NCBI RefSeq assembly: GCF_010389155.1
Contig: NC_057764.1
Location: 9,672,001-9,736,000, forward strand
Reading direction: 5' to 3'
Source of the DNA: Erigeron canadensis
Taxonomy: Eukaryota > Streptophyta > Magnoliopsida > Asterales > Asteraceae
Length of the DNA stretch: 64,000 nucleotides
The notes below the pieces were generated by a model. The model did not search any database, had not been told where the DNA came from, and saw only the letters and a list, made by a program, of their open reading frames with translations. Positions 12,230 through 24,419 of this stretch are shown here, piece by piece. The stretch's first letter is position 1. Each line of letters opens with the position of its first letter. Position numbers and translations under genes: made by a program.

Positions 12230-13400
12230 AGTCCCATTAAACAATTAGGGGTATTTTGTCTTGAAATGATCTTCCCGTTCCCATGTATACTCAGGCCCTC
12301 GCTTTGAATTCCATCAAACTCTGACAAGTGTATACATGGTTTTCTTTAGTTTCCGCACCTTGCGATCCACAATCTCTAAAGGCTCTTCAACAAAATTCAA
12401 CTTATCGTCAATCCGGATTTCGTCCATAGGCACATGACGATCTTCTTCAGCTAGACATTTTCGAAGATGCGACACATGAAATACGTCGTGGACTCCCTTA
12501 AGCTCTTCCGAAAGTCTCAATCGATAAGCTACCTCGCAATTCTTTCTAATACCTCAAAAGGTCCAATAAATCTTGGTCCGAGTTTTCCACTCTTGACGAA
12601 TCTAACCACTCCTTTCCACGGGGAAACCCTAAGTAGTACACGGTCCCCGACACTGAATTCCAAGGGTCTACGTCTGACGTCAGCATACTTCTTTTGACGT
12701 TCACGTGCTAATCTAAGTCTCTCTTTAATCTGAATTATTTTCTCGGCAGTCTCTTCAATAAGCTCAGGCCCAACCAACTTGCTATCGCCAAAGTCAGACC
12801 ATGCGACAGATGATCTACACTTCCGTCCATACAACGCCTTGAAAGGTGCCATATTAATACTCGCGTGATAACTATTGTTGTAAGAGAATTCTATCAAATG
12901 TAGATGGTCATCCCAGTTACCACCAAAATCTAAGACACAGGTTCTCAACATGCTTTTAAGGTCTGAATCGCACGTTCACTCTGACCATCGGTTTGTGGAT
13001 GGTACGCCGTACTCATGTCTATCCTAGTCCCAAAGGCCTTCTAAAACCCTCGCCAAAACTGAGCATTAAAGCGAGTATCTCTGTCTGAAATAATCGAAAC
13101 TGGTACGCCATGTTTCGATACGACTTCCTTTACATAGTTCCTCACCAATTTCTCTATGGGGTCTTTTTCACGAATGTCCAAGAAATGAGCAGACTTTGTC
13201 AGTCTATCGGCGATCACCCAAATCATATCATGACCCTCCTTCGTCCTAGGTAGCTTGATAATGAAATCCATAGTTATGTTCTCCCACTTCCATTCAGGAA
13301 TTTCTTGTTTTCCGAGTAACCTTACAGGCTTCCGGTGTTCCACTTTCACTCGTAAATACGTCAAGCATTGCCTTACAAACACAGAAACATCCTTTCTCAT
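12230..13400 (-). pseudogene. C integrase with chromodomain-like tail
   Basis: The integrase core frame (13041-13400) shows [16 protein letters not shown] with the first Asp and IISDRDTRF with the second. Frame 12529-12951 carries the C-terminal part ([34 protein letters not shown]). After a one-base frameshift near 12528 it resumes as [21 protein letters not shown] and ends in WNSKRGPEYTWERE. The catalytic Glu region (YHPQTDGQ) lies in the broken stretch around 12960-13040. Integrase inserts the cDNA; the tail targets chromatin in this clade. Confidence 0.85.
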
Positions 13401-13409
13401 GCCAGTCCA

Positions 13410-14100
13410 TCAATACAACTCACGTATGTCATGGTACATCTTGTAAGTATCCGGATGTACCGAATACATTGAATTATATGCTTCATTCATAATTAATGAC
13501 CGCATTTCGCCAGTGAAAGAAACCCATAGTTTGTCCACAAAACACAAGCCGCCATCGTCTCTTTTTTTCCAACCCATACCTCGTAATTCCTTCTTAAGAA
13601 GTTCTTCATCATTAACAACCACTGACTGTGCTTCTATGATCTGATCTCTAGAACTCCTCTGCATACTCGTAACACGTACTCGTCTAGGCTTACCTCTTTC
13701 CTTACGTCTTAGAGTGTCGGCCACAACATTAGCTTTCCCCAGATGGTAACGAATGTTACAATCGTAATCACTGAGTAACTCAAGCCATCTATGTAGTCTT
13801 ATATTCAAATCTTGTTGCGTGAAGCCATGTTGTAGACTTTTGTGTTCATTATAAATTACACACTTGGTTCCATACAAATAATGTCTCTAGCACTTTAATG
13901 CAACAACCACTACTCCTAACTCTAATTCAGGAGTTGTGTAGTTTTTCTCATGGACCTTTAGTTGTCATGAGACGTATGCAATCACCTTTAGTTGTCATGA
14001 GACGTATGCAATCACCTTGCATGAGACGTACTACAAAATCAATAGATACTTCAGGTAGACTCAAAATCTGTGCATTACACAACCTATCTTTCAAAATCTG
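13410..14100 (-). pseudogene. C RNase H and linker
   Basis: The frame reads MYGTKCVIYNEHKSLQHGF, then RWLELLSDYDCNIRYHLGKANVVADTL, the usual Gypsy RNase H end and linker to integrase. Asp-to-Asn at YNEHKS (normally YTDHKS) removes a catalytic Asp. A 30-bp tandem duplication at 13954-14013 destroys the preceding part. Confidence 0.8.
13954..14013. repeat. 30-bp tandem duplication in C RNase H
   Basis: A 30-bp unit starting ACCTTTAGTTGTCATGAG and ending CGTATGCAATC is present twice head to tail (13954-13983 and 13984-14013). It is a late disabling event in the coding region. Confidence 0.9.
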
Positions 14101-14227
14101 AACGCGTTTTCTTGTTTCTCGCCCCAAACATACGGTATGTCTTTCTGTGTCAATTGCGTTAGCGGTAGCGTAATCTTAGAAAATTTTTCAATGAACTTCT
14201 ATAATAGCCCGCCAGACCAAGGAACTG

Positions 14228-15120
14228 TCAAACCTCAGTTGGTGTCTCAGGCATTCTCCAATTCTTAACTGAATGAACCTTGCTGGGATCTATATGTATT
14301 CCCTCCTTGCTCACAACATGTCTCAAAAAGTGTACCTCATTCAGCCAAAATTCACATTTAGAGAACTTTCCATACAGTTTTTCTTTCCTCAACAATTCCA
14401 GTACATTTCTCAAGTGTTCAGTATGTTCCTCTTTTGCTTTTGAGTAGTTCAAAATGTCGTCAATAAACACGATAATGAACTTGTCCAAATACAGTCAGCA
14501 GACTTTATTCTTCAAGTCTATGCACACTGTCGAAGCGATAGTTAATCCAAAGGGCATCACTGTAAATTCGAATTGTCTGTATCTTGTTTTAAAAGCGGTT
14601 TTTGGTATGTCGTCCTCATGTACACGTAATTGGTGATACCCTTAACGTAAGTCAATCTTTGAGAAACACTTTGCACTTTGGAGCTGGTCGAATAGATCAT
14701 CAATCCTAGGAAGGGGATAACGATTCTTCACTGTTAATATATTCATCTCACGATAGTCGATACATACAAAATGAACCATCCTTCTCTTTGACGAATAAAA
14801 TACGTGCTCTCCATGGTGACTGACTAGGTCTAATAAATCCTTTGTCTTTAAGTTCTTTTAGTTGCACGACCTACTCTTGTAATTCAGTCATTGGTAGTCT
14901 ATAAGGGAATTTTTTTTTGCTACAGGAACTGAGTTAGGAACAAGGCTAATACAAGAATCAAATTGTCGAGATGGAGGTAAGCTGGGTAGATCATCAGGGA
15001 AAACATCCTGATAGTCACGAACGACGGGGACATCAGTCAAGCTAACCTCTTTAACAGACGCACTCATGACATGCCCCTTAAAAGGCTCAAACAACTCACA
15101 CTGAACTTCTAGTATCTCAC
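14228..15120 (-). pseudogene. C reverse transcriptase
   Basis: The upstream part (14888-15094) has DVPVVRDYQDVFPDDLPSLP, the usual entry into Gypsy RT. Palm residues FIDDILNYS lie near 14450 (the Gypsy version of YVDD), followed by [13 protein letters not shown] and RMPETPTEV. Several frameshifts and stops separate these parts, for example near 14490 and 14880. Confidence 0.85.
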
Positions 15121-15289
15121 CATTAGGTAGGAATAAGAAAGTGGGTTATAAAGAAAAACCTTAGCGTCGATATCTCATAGAGCATGATAAAGATAAAGAA
15201 ATGGTAAAAATTACGACCTTTTGGAACTTAATCTTCTGAATCAAAAGTTAAAAAGGGAATTATATTAATTTTTGCAGTACATAGTATCG

Positions 15290-15560
15290 TCACATCGACC
15301 AATGACATTCGATCCATATCAACAATAACGTAAAAACTCCTCTTTTGAAAAGGTACTAAGTCAATAAAGAAAGCATAGTCATTAAGAACTAATGTGCATG
15401 AATGAATGACCCGGTCTCATCTGTCTAGCTCTCAGGTATCCATTTGTACGTCAAAATATATATACATAAGACTCGGTCTAGTATTAAATAAGGAAACAAA
15501 ACTAGTCGCGACAAAGCTATAGTCAGCTCTCGAGTCAAAGAACAGTAGCATAAAGATTAT
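15290..15560 (-). pseudogene. C aspartic protease, active site mutated
   Basis: The active-site block reads FFDSRADYSFV at about 15510-15545, where Gypsy proteases have DSGA. Gly-to-Arg comes from a GGA-to-AGA transition. A downstream remnant of the conserved MDW block lies near 15310. The enzyme would cleave the polyprotein; this copy cannot be functional. Confidence 0.7.
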
Positions 15561-15639
15561 TTAGAAGAAAGTCCCAGTAGCATCATCGAATCATTACGAG
15601 TCTCTGTTGCATTTAGTACATATGCACAACATCTAGCAG

Positions 15640-17400
15640 CTAGAACTTGATTGCCTCTGTGGACATGTATACAGGGTAGTCTCCTCTAATTCAATGATAA
15701 CACATTGAACGGTGCCCTCTGAATTCTTAATTCCCTACCGTAACTTGCAAAATGCCTAGTCTTATGGCAGTTGAAAGATGTCATGCAATTTGATTCTCCG
15801 TATGTATAAAGATTACACTTTGTAGACTTAGGGTGAGGACCCACATATTCCTTCTTGCCAACGTCAGTCACTGCGAACACCTTGCCCTTGTTCTGTCTCT
15901 TCCCATTAGATCGCCAAACTTTCTTACTACTACTTGCCCCACTACTTTCCTTTGTCTTTGTCCTAACAACAGTAAAAGTCCCACACTAAATCAACTCATT
16001 AGTCATAGCCCAGTATCTCAATATAGCCTCTTCCAGGGTAAGCGGATGAACAAGAACCATAATCCACCTAACCCAAGGGATCAACAAAGATACTTCTCGA
16101 TGCCTTTGCTCTCGGATGAACCAATCGTGAAACCATCCTTGACAACTCATTCAAACATGTAGCGTAACGAACATGATCAACACCAATCATCTTATACTCC
16201 AAAAGTTCTTGATAAAGCTTATCAGTTTACTTGTCATATAGAACTTTCTCGTCAGCAACTCCTTAAATTTTTACCAAGACATCGCCTCAGCCACTACTCT
16301 GCCTCTGGCTCAACATTGACCATTCCACCAAGACAACGCATCCAAGGTAAAGAAATTGCCATATAACTGAACCTTTGACCAGGTGTACACTCACTAATGT
16401 TAATCACAGCTTCCGTCTATCTAATCATTGAATAAATATGCCTGCTCCACCTCTGCTACATAATCTTGCATGCCACATTCCTTGACGATTTTGTAAGTAA
16501 AACATCTGACACCACTTCTAGTCTCTCTTAGTACATTTCCTATACGAATTCTCTCATCAGCATCTTCATAGTATTGACTAGTCTCTTCATTCACTACTTC
16601 CTCATACTGTGCATCCTCAGCTTCATTATAAGTCGTCCCTTCATTCGTCGCATTTCGTGTCAGGACAGCATTGATGACTTGAGTAATTGCGGCAATCGTC
16701 TCCGTTTGCAGTAGCTCTCATCTCACCGTTATTCCGCACACGTTAGTATACCTTTGAAACGTTATTCGCGAAGAAACACTCGAAAATGTCAATGCCTATG
16801 TTACATGTTACACTCAGCAAGCTCTCTCTTCTTATGGTCTAAGGGATGCTATGTAAAACTTAAACTACTCATACAGTCCATGTCAATGCAATACATATAT
16901 ACATATATATATGCTACTAATATATAATCCGATATTGCAGTTAAAATGTGGTCCGAATCTAACACCTACATCCGTTGCACTAGCGGTGTATGTATACAGG
17001 GTGTACCAGCGGCTAACCCTCCACCTAACCAACACCCATTAAGCAGACCAGGGTAGCTACCACACTCTCACTACAACTGCAATCACTGATGTCAATAACT
17101 GTCGCAAGGCATGGCAGTAATCATAGAACAGTTGATCAGGCTTTTCTATGATTATTGCTATGCGATACTAGTGCAACGGAGGGATAATAAGTCTCAATAG
17201 GATATGAACAGTCACCAAAAGTCTGACACTAAAAGCACTTCATCTTGCTCTAATACACATATATCATAGAACAGTTGATCAGGCATCACTTCATCTTGCT
17301 CTAATACACATAAATAATCACAATAACACCAAAAGCACACAGTCACCAAATGATAGCCATAGCCAAAATAAACGCAGGGATAATAAGTCTCGATAGGATA
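15640..17400 (-). pseudogene. C gag remnants
   Basis: Frame 15686-15880 keeps a degenerate zinc-knuckle region (CNLYTYGES, FNCHKTRHFASYGRE) in which the last Cys is Tyr. Further left in sense, around 16160-16320, are remnants of the capsid-type block (EKFKELL-like, YQELLEYKMIGVDH). The whole stretch is full of stops. The part next to the PBS (17100-17450) contains duplicated segments and is probably leader. Confidence 0.55.
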
Positions 17401-17405
17401 TGAAC
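17123..17405. repeat. Interleaved direct repeats in C leader
   Basis: CATAGAACAGTTGATCAGGC occurs twice, CACTTCATCTTGCTCTAATA twice, and GGGATAATAAGTCTC(A/G)ATAGG twice, interleaved within 280 bp. Confidence 0.8.
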
Positions 17406-17521
17406 TCAAAATATAAGTGACGATAGCACGTCTAGGATGCATCTATGATTCCTATTGTAAATGCTATACGGGGTTCTTAGGTTATAGTCTAGGTTTTTCC
17501 ACCTAATTCTCTACAACCACG

Positions 17522-17533
17522 GCTTTGATACCA
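17522..17533 (-). other. C primer binding site, initiator Met-tRNA type
   Basis: The minus strand reads TGGTATCAAAGC just inside the 5' LTR, one base different from the standard plant TGGTATCAGAGC. Confidence 0.75.
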
Positions 17534-19087
17534 TTCTGTAACACCCCACCGTTGGCGGAAACATGAGGTGTCATGAAAAGTACAGCACGACATGGAATTA
17601 CATAGATACTGCTATATGAAATAGAATATAATGAATATATTCCCAAAACATGAGTTCAAAGTCATGACAATACTAGGAAAGCTCATTACAAGTGAATCCA
17701 TAAAAGGAATAAACTAAGGCAAGCAGCTTTAAAGTATGACAAAAGTAAAGGAGCTCTAGTCTCCAAAGTCCAGTCCTAGCATGAAAGTCCTTATCCCTGA
17801 ATAGCTTGAGCACCTGAAAAGTATACTAAAGCGTGTCAACACAAAGGTTGGTGAGTTCGTAGGTTTTTGTCAAAAAGTCTAGTCAAAGAAATAAGTCTTT
17901 TTTCAATTCTTTTAAGTCAAATAAGTATTTGTTCAATATATAATGAGCAGAGTTACGCCATATAAGTCAAAGTACTCAAGTCTGAAGTTTCAAGTCTCAA
18001 GTCTTAAAGTCACAAGTCTCAAGTCTCAAAGTCACAAGTCTCAAAGTCTCAAAGTCTCAGAGACCTCAAAGCCTCAATGTCTCAAAGTCTGGCCTTACGG
18101 TACCTGCCTTAGTCCAAGTCTCATGTCCAAGTCTCAAACTCATATAATAAGCACATCCAAACCATAAATCACAACAATAAACACATAAATCACACACATA
18201 TAAAGAAAATCAAGCACGTCAAATGGCACAAGTAACTCTATACGCACAGGCTCCATATTGAACATAAACAGGAATCGACAAAACTGTTTGAAAAATAAGT
18301 ATACTTTCCACCCCAAAATTTGTAAAAAGAGGGGCTACGAAACTCACCTGAAAAGTGTTATGAAAGTATAACGAACGAGCACGACAAGCACAATCAAAGT
18401 CCACGACAATCAACACCTACCAATAATACATGACAAGTCACAATGAAAGTCTTTGGTCTTAAGTCTTAGCCTATTAGAAATGCCTTTAAGTCCATATGTC
18501 TTTATTTTACTTTCAAAACGACGTTTGTTAAAATTTACAAGACTCGAATAAACCGAACAAGACTCTGGATTTGACACCAATGACCTTTCTTAAGTTCAAA
18601 TTATATTATTTTATCAATACAACCTGATTTGAAATCATTACATAGCCCAAAATAAGTTTTACTCGAATTTAATCAAAACTAGACGAAATCGGAGATTTTA
18701 ACCGAAAAGCTTACGAAACCGAAACGAGTTGAGGTTGAGCTCAACCTTATGGTTGAACTCGACCAACTACAGCCCAAAAATGTTATTTTGAAACCATTTA
18801 ATCATACGTTAATCAATTGGACCAACACTACACTTTTTGAGAAAACTAGTCAAGTTTAAGAAACGATTAAGCGCGTATGGACACGAAAGACTAATGAAAT
18901 CGACTATATGAGTTTGGAAGTGGTCAAAATCGACCAAGACAGGTTTAGTTCGATCTTGGAAAGAGGTCAAAATGAGTTCTTCTTAACACTTAAGGGTCCG
19001 AGAGTGAAAACAAGTCATTTCGTGTCAAACTAGTAACTTTACGTGACGTTCAAGCAACAAAAGTCAACAGAGGGTCAACCTAGACCA

Positions 19088-19171
19088 CCAGAGGTCGAGC
19101 TAGACCAGGTAGAGGTCGAGCTAGACCTGCCTAGGTCGAGATAGACCATCCTAGGTCGAGCTAGACCTGGC
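19088..19171. repeat. GGTCGAGCTAGACC units in C 5' LTR (four copies)
   Basis: Four units of 20-21 bp, each AGGTCGAG(C/A)TAGACC plus spacer, against two in the 3' LTR. The change must postdate insertion. Confidence 0.8.
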
Positions 19172-19825
19172 CGGGGTCGGATTCATACGTGATTTGAGCA
19201 AAAACGAACGATTTTGACGCGATTTTGTTAAAATAACGAGATCTAAGGCTAGCCAATTCATACCCATGAGTCTTGATTGCACAAAAGTGTCATAAATCTG
19301 TACAAAAAGGCTGATGTTCGACCGATTTCATACGCATGTGATTGACAATTGCACAAATCTTGATCTAGGATACGAAATCGACTAGTTTTTGAGTCATTTA
19401 GTCAAGTAAAGGATATCTTCAATTTGTAGTTGCAAAAAACCGATTACATGAGTGCATAATGAGTCGAATCAAACCTTAATCACGGCTCAATTTCAGTTCT
19501 TACACACAAATGTAACCAAAGATGCACAAACAATAATCAAAGACATGATTCGCTTAGCTTTTGATAAGAACCGAAAAGTAAACATATATATATACATATA
19601 GAACGAATTAAATAGATGAAGAACAGCCTTACCCACGTTTTTGATGATGATTATGATAATAAACACTTGTTTCTTGATCGATGATTGAAGCCTTGATTGA
19701 TTTACACGCGTTTAGAACCGAAATCAAGCGATTTTTGCAAAATAGAATTTGAAAGCGAAATTCTATGTGTGTGAGGTGATATGGACGACCAAATCAAGAA
19801 AATAAAAGCAAAAGGATTGGCCTTG

Positions 19826-19833
19826 TATTTATA
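19826..19833 (-). promoter_or_regulatory. C LTR TATA box
   Basis: TATAAATA on the minus strand, about 400 bp from the sense 5' end of the LTR. The matching site in the 3' LTR is mutated. Confidence 0.6.
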
Positions 19834-20240
19834 AGCAAGGTCAAGGGAGGGGGGGGGTCCGTCAGACTAACGAAACGTCTGACAGTTTTAGTTCTTTTTG
19901 CTTACCAGGCGAACACCGAATGTCATAGAAATGATTTGACCATATTTTATGATATATTTTTGAATTACGAACACAACGACTAGTCACATGACCATATTTG
20001 ACTCACGAAAGTATTTTAAGTCTTTATTTAGGCATTTCTATTAAACAGCTAGTCTTTCTCAAACATTCGCACTAAGTCTTAAAAAGTCTAAAACACTAGT
20101 ATACAATAAAATGACGTGTCTTAATCATACTTTAATCCATAAAAAGTCACGTCTGTAGACTTATGTTTGATGGTTACTAACCTTATTCGAACGAAAAAGT
20201 ACAGTCGGACGAATGCCCAGGTGACGATTGTTACAATCAA

Positions 20241-20600
20241 TTCATTACTGAAAAGCAAACATTCTCAGCAATATATGTGAATATGTTTCCTACAAGAACA
20301 TTGTGTAAATTAAGTTCAGATTAAGGAAACTTTGCTACTCTATGTCTACCAATATATCCCAAATTGTAATCAGTGAACTAAGCAGTTATATTAGGATTAA
20401 GCAAACTTAAAAGCTAAGTATCCTCACGTCTACTCATCTGACAACATCAACTTAAATCTCTGTCATATTTCTTTTGATTTTCTGATTTTTCACATTTTTA
20501 TGGTCTTTTATGACACTAAGAACTCTTTTTGTATTTTTATGACTCTAGCTATTTACAGACACAAACTTACGAAATCAGTTCTTTGACACATTTAATATGA
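20241..20600 (-). other. Post-RNase H region of element H
   Basis: No coding frame. Its reverse complement is recognisably similar to 50215-50430, the sequence after the RNase H remnant of element B (for example GAGTAGACGTGA, ACTTAGCTTTTAAG, AATGTTCTT, GGAAACATATTCA). H and B are therefore related families. Confidence 0.6.
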
Positions 20601-21160
20601 ACCAGCATTCTTCATCCCATTGAGAAGAATTAACTTCTCAAACCGAGTCTTATCAAATGCTTTGGTATACAAATCAGCTAAATTATCATCAATTATAACC
20701 ATTTCAAAATGACTTAACTTCTTTTGGGCACAACCACGCAAGAAATGATGTCTAATATCAATATCCTTGGTGGCCTTATGTATGACAGGGTTATTATATC
20801 TATAGCTGACTTATTGTCTATTCTAATAGGAGTATCAAGAAAATCCATACCGTAGTCACGAAGTTGTTGCTGAATCCACAATACCTGGGAACAACAGCTA
20901 CCCGCAGCCATATACTCTGCCTCACATGAAGACTGAGCAACACATGTCTACTTCTTGCATTGCCACGATACTAATCTTCCTCCTAAAAACTGACAACCTC
21001 CAGTCGTAGACTTCCTGTCATTGTTACAACCGCCAAAGCCCGAATCAAATGTTCCACCCATAGGATATCATAGACCAAGCCCTTGGTTTCCTTTAAGATA
21101 ACGTAGAATACATTTTGGTGCAACCAAAAGTGACTCTTTCGGACTAGCTTGAAATCTAGC
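20600..21160 (-). pseudogene. Element H Copia RNase H
   Basis: The frame read from the A insertion site leftwards shows FQASPKESLL, RYLKGNQGLGL, DRKSTTGGCQFLGGRLVSW, EAEYMAAGSCCSQVLWIQQQLRDYG and IDNKSAI, the Copia RNase H signature. Disablements include TGA for Trp in GLGLWYP, TAG for Gln in KKQT near 20950, and a small deletion that removes the first catalytic Asp region (TFDSGFGG in place of a SDSD block). The upstream part of the same domain continues at 33632 on the far side of A. Confidence 0.85.
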
Positions 21161-22143
21161 TGTTAGGTCCATATTTACTGGACTCACTCCAGACGTGACT
21201 GCTGGAGCCCTCTGAAGATTTGTCCAGAAATTATGTGAAGACCAGTGAACGACTTACTTGTACAGGAATCTGGATTCCACCAGATTTGTTCACTGGACTT
21301 CACTCCAGTCAAGATCTTTCCACTGAAGAACATTCTCACTGAAGTCGAAGATTGAAGTCGGAAGAAAGAAGTCTGACAAATAGCGGAGCTTACTAGAAGA
21401 CTTACTAGATCTCCTGACTGGAGTCCTTGTTAGTATTCTAGACCTTACAAGTTTGAACACTGACTACGAGGAATTGACTTTATGCCTTTATATGCCTATA
21501 ACCGGACAATCCATTTGTCTTTTGTTAAAAGCCTTACATGCATGTAAAGGTGGTTGGTTAATTAGAAAACAAGTCACTATCATGTGACTTTATTCTTGTA
21601 CTTTAATCAATACTTTTAAGGAATTAAAGTAATTTCCTTAAATGCATGTAACCATATTTGTATGGCAAAAAGAATATTATATTTATTCCTTTTGCCTATA
21701 AATACCAAGTCACTTCCTTGTCCAAATTACATACATTTGCAATTTGGTGCCTTTGCTCAAATACTCTCGATCTAAACATTCATACTTCACAACTTTAAGT
21801 ATTTCGATCAAAGAGTTTATTTAGCAAAGATTAGATCACTTGTAATTCATAGGTTGTTTAGATACTTACTTTGTAATATCTTGTTCCGCAACAACCTTGT
21901 ATTTTATTTAACATTAATAAATAAAATACACTTGAAAATTACATTGTGTCTCACCGCTTACTTACTTGCTTATCTTTATATTGCTTAAGTACATATTACG
22001 TTATATATATTCTTGCATTTATATTTATCGTAATACTAGTCCAATCTAGTGCTTACTTGACGTTTAATACTAGTCCTATCTAGTGATTACTTCACTTGTT
22101 ATTCTACACTTGTGGGTCAAACCATTGAGTGAGGGACTTCACA
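21161..22143 (+). repeat. A 5' LTR
   Basis: 983 bp. TATAAATA lies at 21697-21704, and AATAAA-type poly(A) signals near 21910-21930. Read by eye against the best 3' LTR (44867-45850), I find only about five differences. The U3 region contains several inverted ACTGGA/TCCAGT pairs. Confidence 0.95.
21697..21704 (+). promoter_or_regulatory. A LTR TATA box
   Basis: TATAAATA in the context TTGCCTATAAATACC, about 540 bp into the LTR. The same site is present in the 3' LTR copies (33189 and 45403). Confidence 0.7.
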
Positions 22144-22145
22144 AT

Positions 22146-22156
22146 TGGTATCAGAG
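22146..22156 (+). other. A primer binding site, initiator Met-tRNA type
   Basis: TGGTATCAGAG starts two bases after the LTR end, matching the usual plant initiator Met-tRNA primer site. Confidence 0.85.
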
Positions 22157-22195
22157 TAGAAGGCTAACATACTTTCCTAGATCTGCATTCTCTCG

Positions 22196-24114
22196 ATGGC
22201 CAACCCAGAGAATACACAAGGAAACCCTTTAAATACTGGACCTCCATCCATAAATGAATTTGAACAAACCAATGACCAAGCTAACAATAATCCACCACCG
22301 CCACCTCCTATTCCTGCTTCCCCACACATGCATGTGCACTACTCAAACACTCGTGTTCCCAAATTCAGTGTGAATGGTGATGAATTGGCACGTGAAAGCC
22401 AGGATGTTATTACATGTTACTGGTATTGGGAGGAATATGCTTAAAATTTTAAATGAAGGACCCTATATTCCTAGAAGTCCTCTCAATCCACTTCTTGATC
22501 CAACTGGAGCAAGATCTGGGAGGGAAAAGAGAGAGGAACATTGGTCTGAAGAGGAAAGGAGACTGGTCAATATTGACACTATCTTAAAAGTCATGATCCT
22601 CGGGGCCGTTCCTGAAGCTCTTATTCCTACACTAGTTCTTTATCCCAGTGCCAAAAGCATGTGGGATGAACTACTGGACCAGTATGAAGGTGGTGATGAT
22701 ACTATTGTTACCAGGAAAGTGGCTTTAAGTAAGAAGTGCGAGTCATTTTTTGCCCTACCCAATGAATCATTAACTGGTACCTACACCAGATTTATGTCCA
22801 TCATAAACCAGTTAAGAGGGCTTGGGGTAGAAAAGGACAAGGACATACTTCTTGAAAAATTTTGTGATATTCTTCCTTCAAAATGGTCTCAGATGATCAT
22901 GGTCTTGAGACAAGGTAAAACCTTGCATTCCCATACTCTGTCATCTTTGTATGAAGCCTTCAGATTCACTGAAGAGAATCAAGCCCAGAGAATTAAGACA
23001 GAAAAAGATGCTATTAATCATGTTTCCAATAGTTCCCCTGTGGTTAGTCATACTGAACCACCATGTGCAGCATTAATGTCTTCCGAGAATGTATTTTCTA
23101 TGAAGAAGATGATGTCTGAATTAATGGATTCTGGAGTCATGAATAATATTTCTCCAGATTATGATGAAACTGATAGTAATGATCTGATGGCTATGATGGC
23201 TAAAACTTTTAACCGTTTCAAAGCCAGAGCTAACATACCCACTGGACATACTGCACCCAGTTCTTCCATTGATAAGACCAATCTGACATGCTTTAAATGT
23301 GGCAGAAAAGGTCATTTCATGAAAGAGTGCAAGTCCAATCAATTTGTCTCACAATCTGGTCCATCAACTTCTTATAACAAGCCTGATGATAGCTACAGAT
23401 TAAAATACAAAAACTTAAGGCTCAAATTGCTCTCATGTCTGCAGAGAAAGATAATAATAAATGCATGGTGTCAAAAGAAGAATGGGTTCCCTCTGATGAC
23501 TCATCAGTCGATGATGAAGAGGAAAGAGATTGTTGTTATATGGCTCTAGCTGATGAAGAGCACCTGGTGAAAGAAGATGTCACATCTGGAAGATGGGTGG
23601 ACATTGTCATTAAAAAGGTAATAGATTATGACAAAGAATCTGATCCTGAGTTAAAATTGGACATTGCTGAAGCTTTAAACTCTGTTTTAATGTTTGTGGA
23701 AACTGTTCGTTCAGAAATGTCAAATAATTTTGAAACAGATTTTTCTGAAATGACAAACTTACAATCTAAGTTAAAAGAATTGCAAGATATTGAACTACTT
23801 TCAAAGCACAAGTTTTGGTTACTGAACAACTGGTCCAAGAAAAGGAAGAACTGGAAAATCTTTTATCAAAAGAAAAACATGTTATCCAGTCATGGCTTAA
23901 GACCAAGAAACCATATGATGCTGCACGTAACTAGTACCCCTCCCAAAAACGTGCATATCTGGGGGGTGATGTTAATGCTGCTGCATTAATACCTGTTGTT
24001 GACAGACTGCCTGAAGTGTTAAAACCTAGCACTATCTATGATGAACCAACAACACCCAAAACTTGTATTATTCCTCCTGTTCAATTGTTTGAGGTTAAGA
24101 CTGGAGCTCCATAG
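22196..24114 (+). pseudogene. A gag (capsid/nucleocapsid)
   Basis: It starts at ATG 22196 (MANPENTQGNP, then a proline run). A frameshift near 22390 moves to the frame KARMLLHVTGIGRNMLK, which carries the Copia gag core (AKSMWDELLDQYEGGDD, ESLTGTYTRFMSIINQLRGLG) and a perfect zinc knuckle CFKCGRKGHFMKEC at about 23286-23330. A one-base deletion near 23415 shifts to an acidic frame (EEWVPSDDSSVDDEEERD, CCYMALADEEH). An in-frame TAG lies at 24112. Both indels affect the whole family copy; the second is also present at 35650. The product would coat the element RNA. Confidence 0.85.
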
Positions 24115-24419
24115 ATGAATGCTCCAGTCAAGAAGGTTAAGTAGAATAAACCTTTGCCTTAAACATCTTCTAAAGAACCCCAGGTTCAGAAAAAGAAGAA
24201 TGTTGTTCCTCCACCTAAGCCAAAAGTACAGTCAACTGGAAAGGCTGGAGAGTCAGTTTCAACTACTGGCTCGTCAAGTTCAAAGTTGTAATGCAAGAAT
24301 TAATAATTTTGAGGGTACTTCATCTGGCCCTAAACAAAATACAAAACCTTTTTCCAAGAAAGAAAAATCGAGCACACCTATTGACAAGAAAAAGAAAAAG
24401 GTTTTAAAACTGTAAGTTC

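Larger units (their letters stand above)
9558..20235 (-). mobile_element. C: complete Ty3/Gypsy chromovirus (Tekay-like), decayed
   Basis: Two long, closely similar LTRs (9558-12183 and 17537-20235) enclose gag, protease, RT, RNase H and integrase remnants, all on the minus strand. A perfect 5-bp target duplication ATCAA is present (9553-9557 and 20236-20240). The PBS and PPT lie next to the correct LTRs. The integrase ends in a chromodomain-like WNSKRGPEYTWERE tail, placing it among chromoviruses. Every coding module has stops or frameshifts, so it is non-autonomous. It is inserted in the post-pol spacer of H. Confidence 0.93.
17537..20235 (-). repeat. C 5' LTR
   Basis: It runs from TGTAACACCCCACC to GATTGTTACA and is followed by the target duplication ATCAA. 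It keeps an intact minus-strand TATAAATA at 19826-19833. It is 73 bp longer than the other LTR, largely from repeat copy number. Confidence 0.92.

Noticed and set aside
15833..16162. 109-codon plus-strand frame
   Set aside because: Antisense shadow of the decayed gag of C.
17522..17533. tRNA gene
   Set aside because: Only the 12-base primer binding site matches a tRNA end; no cloverleaf is present.
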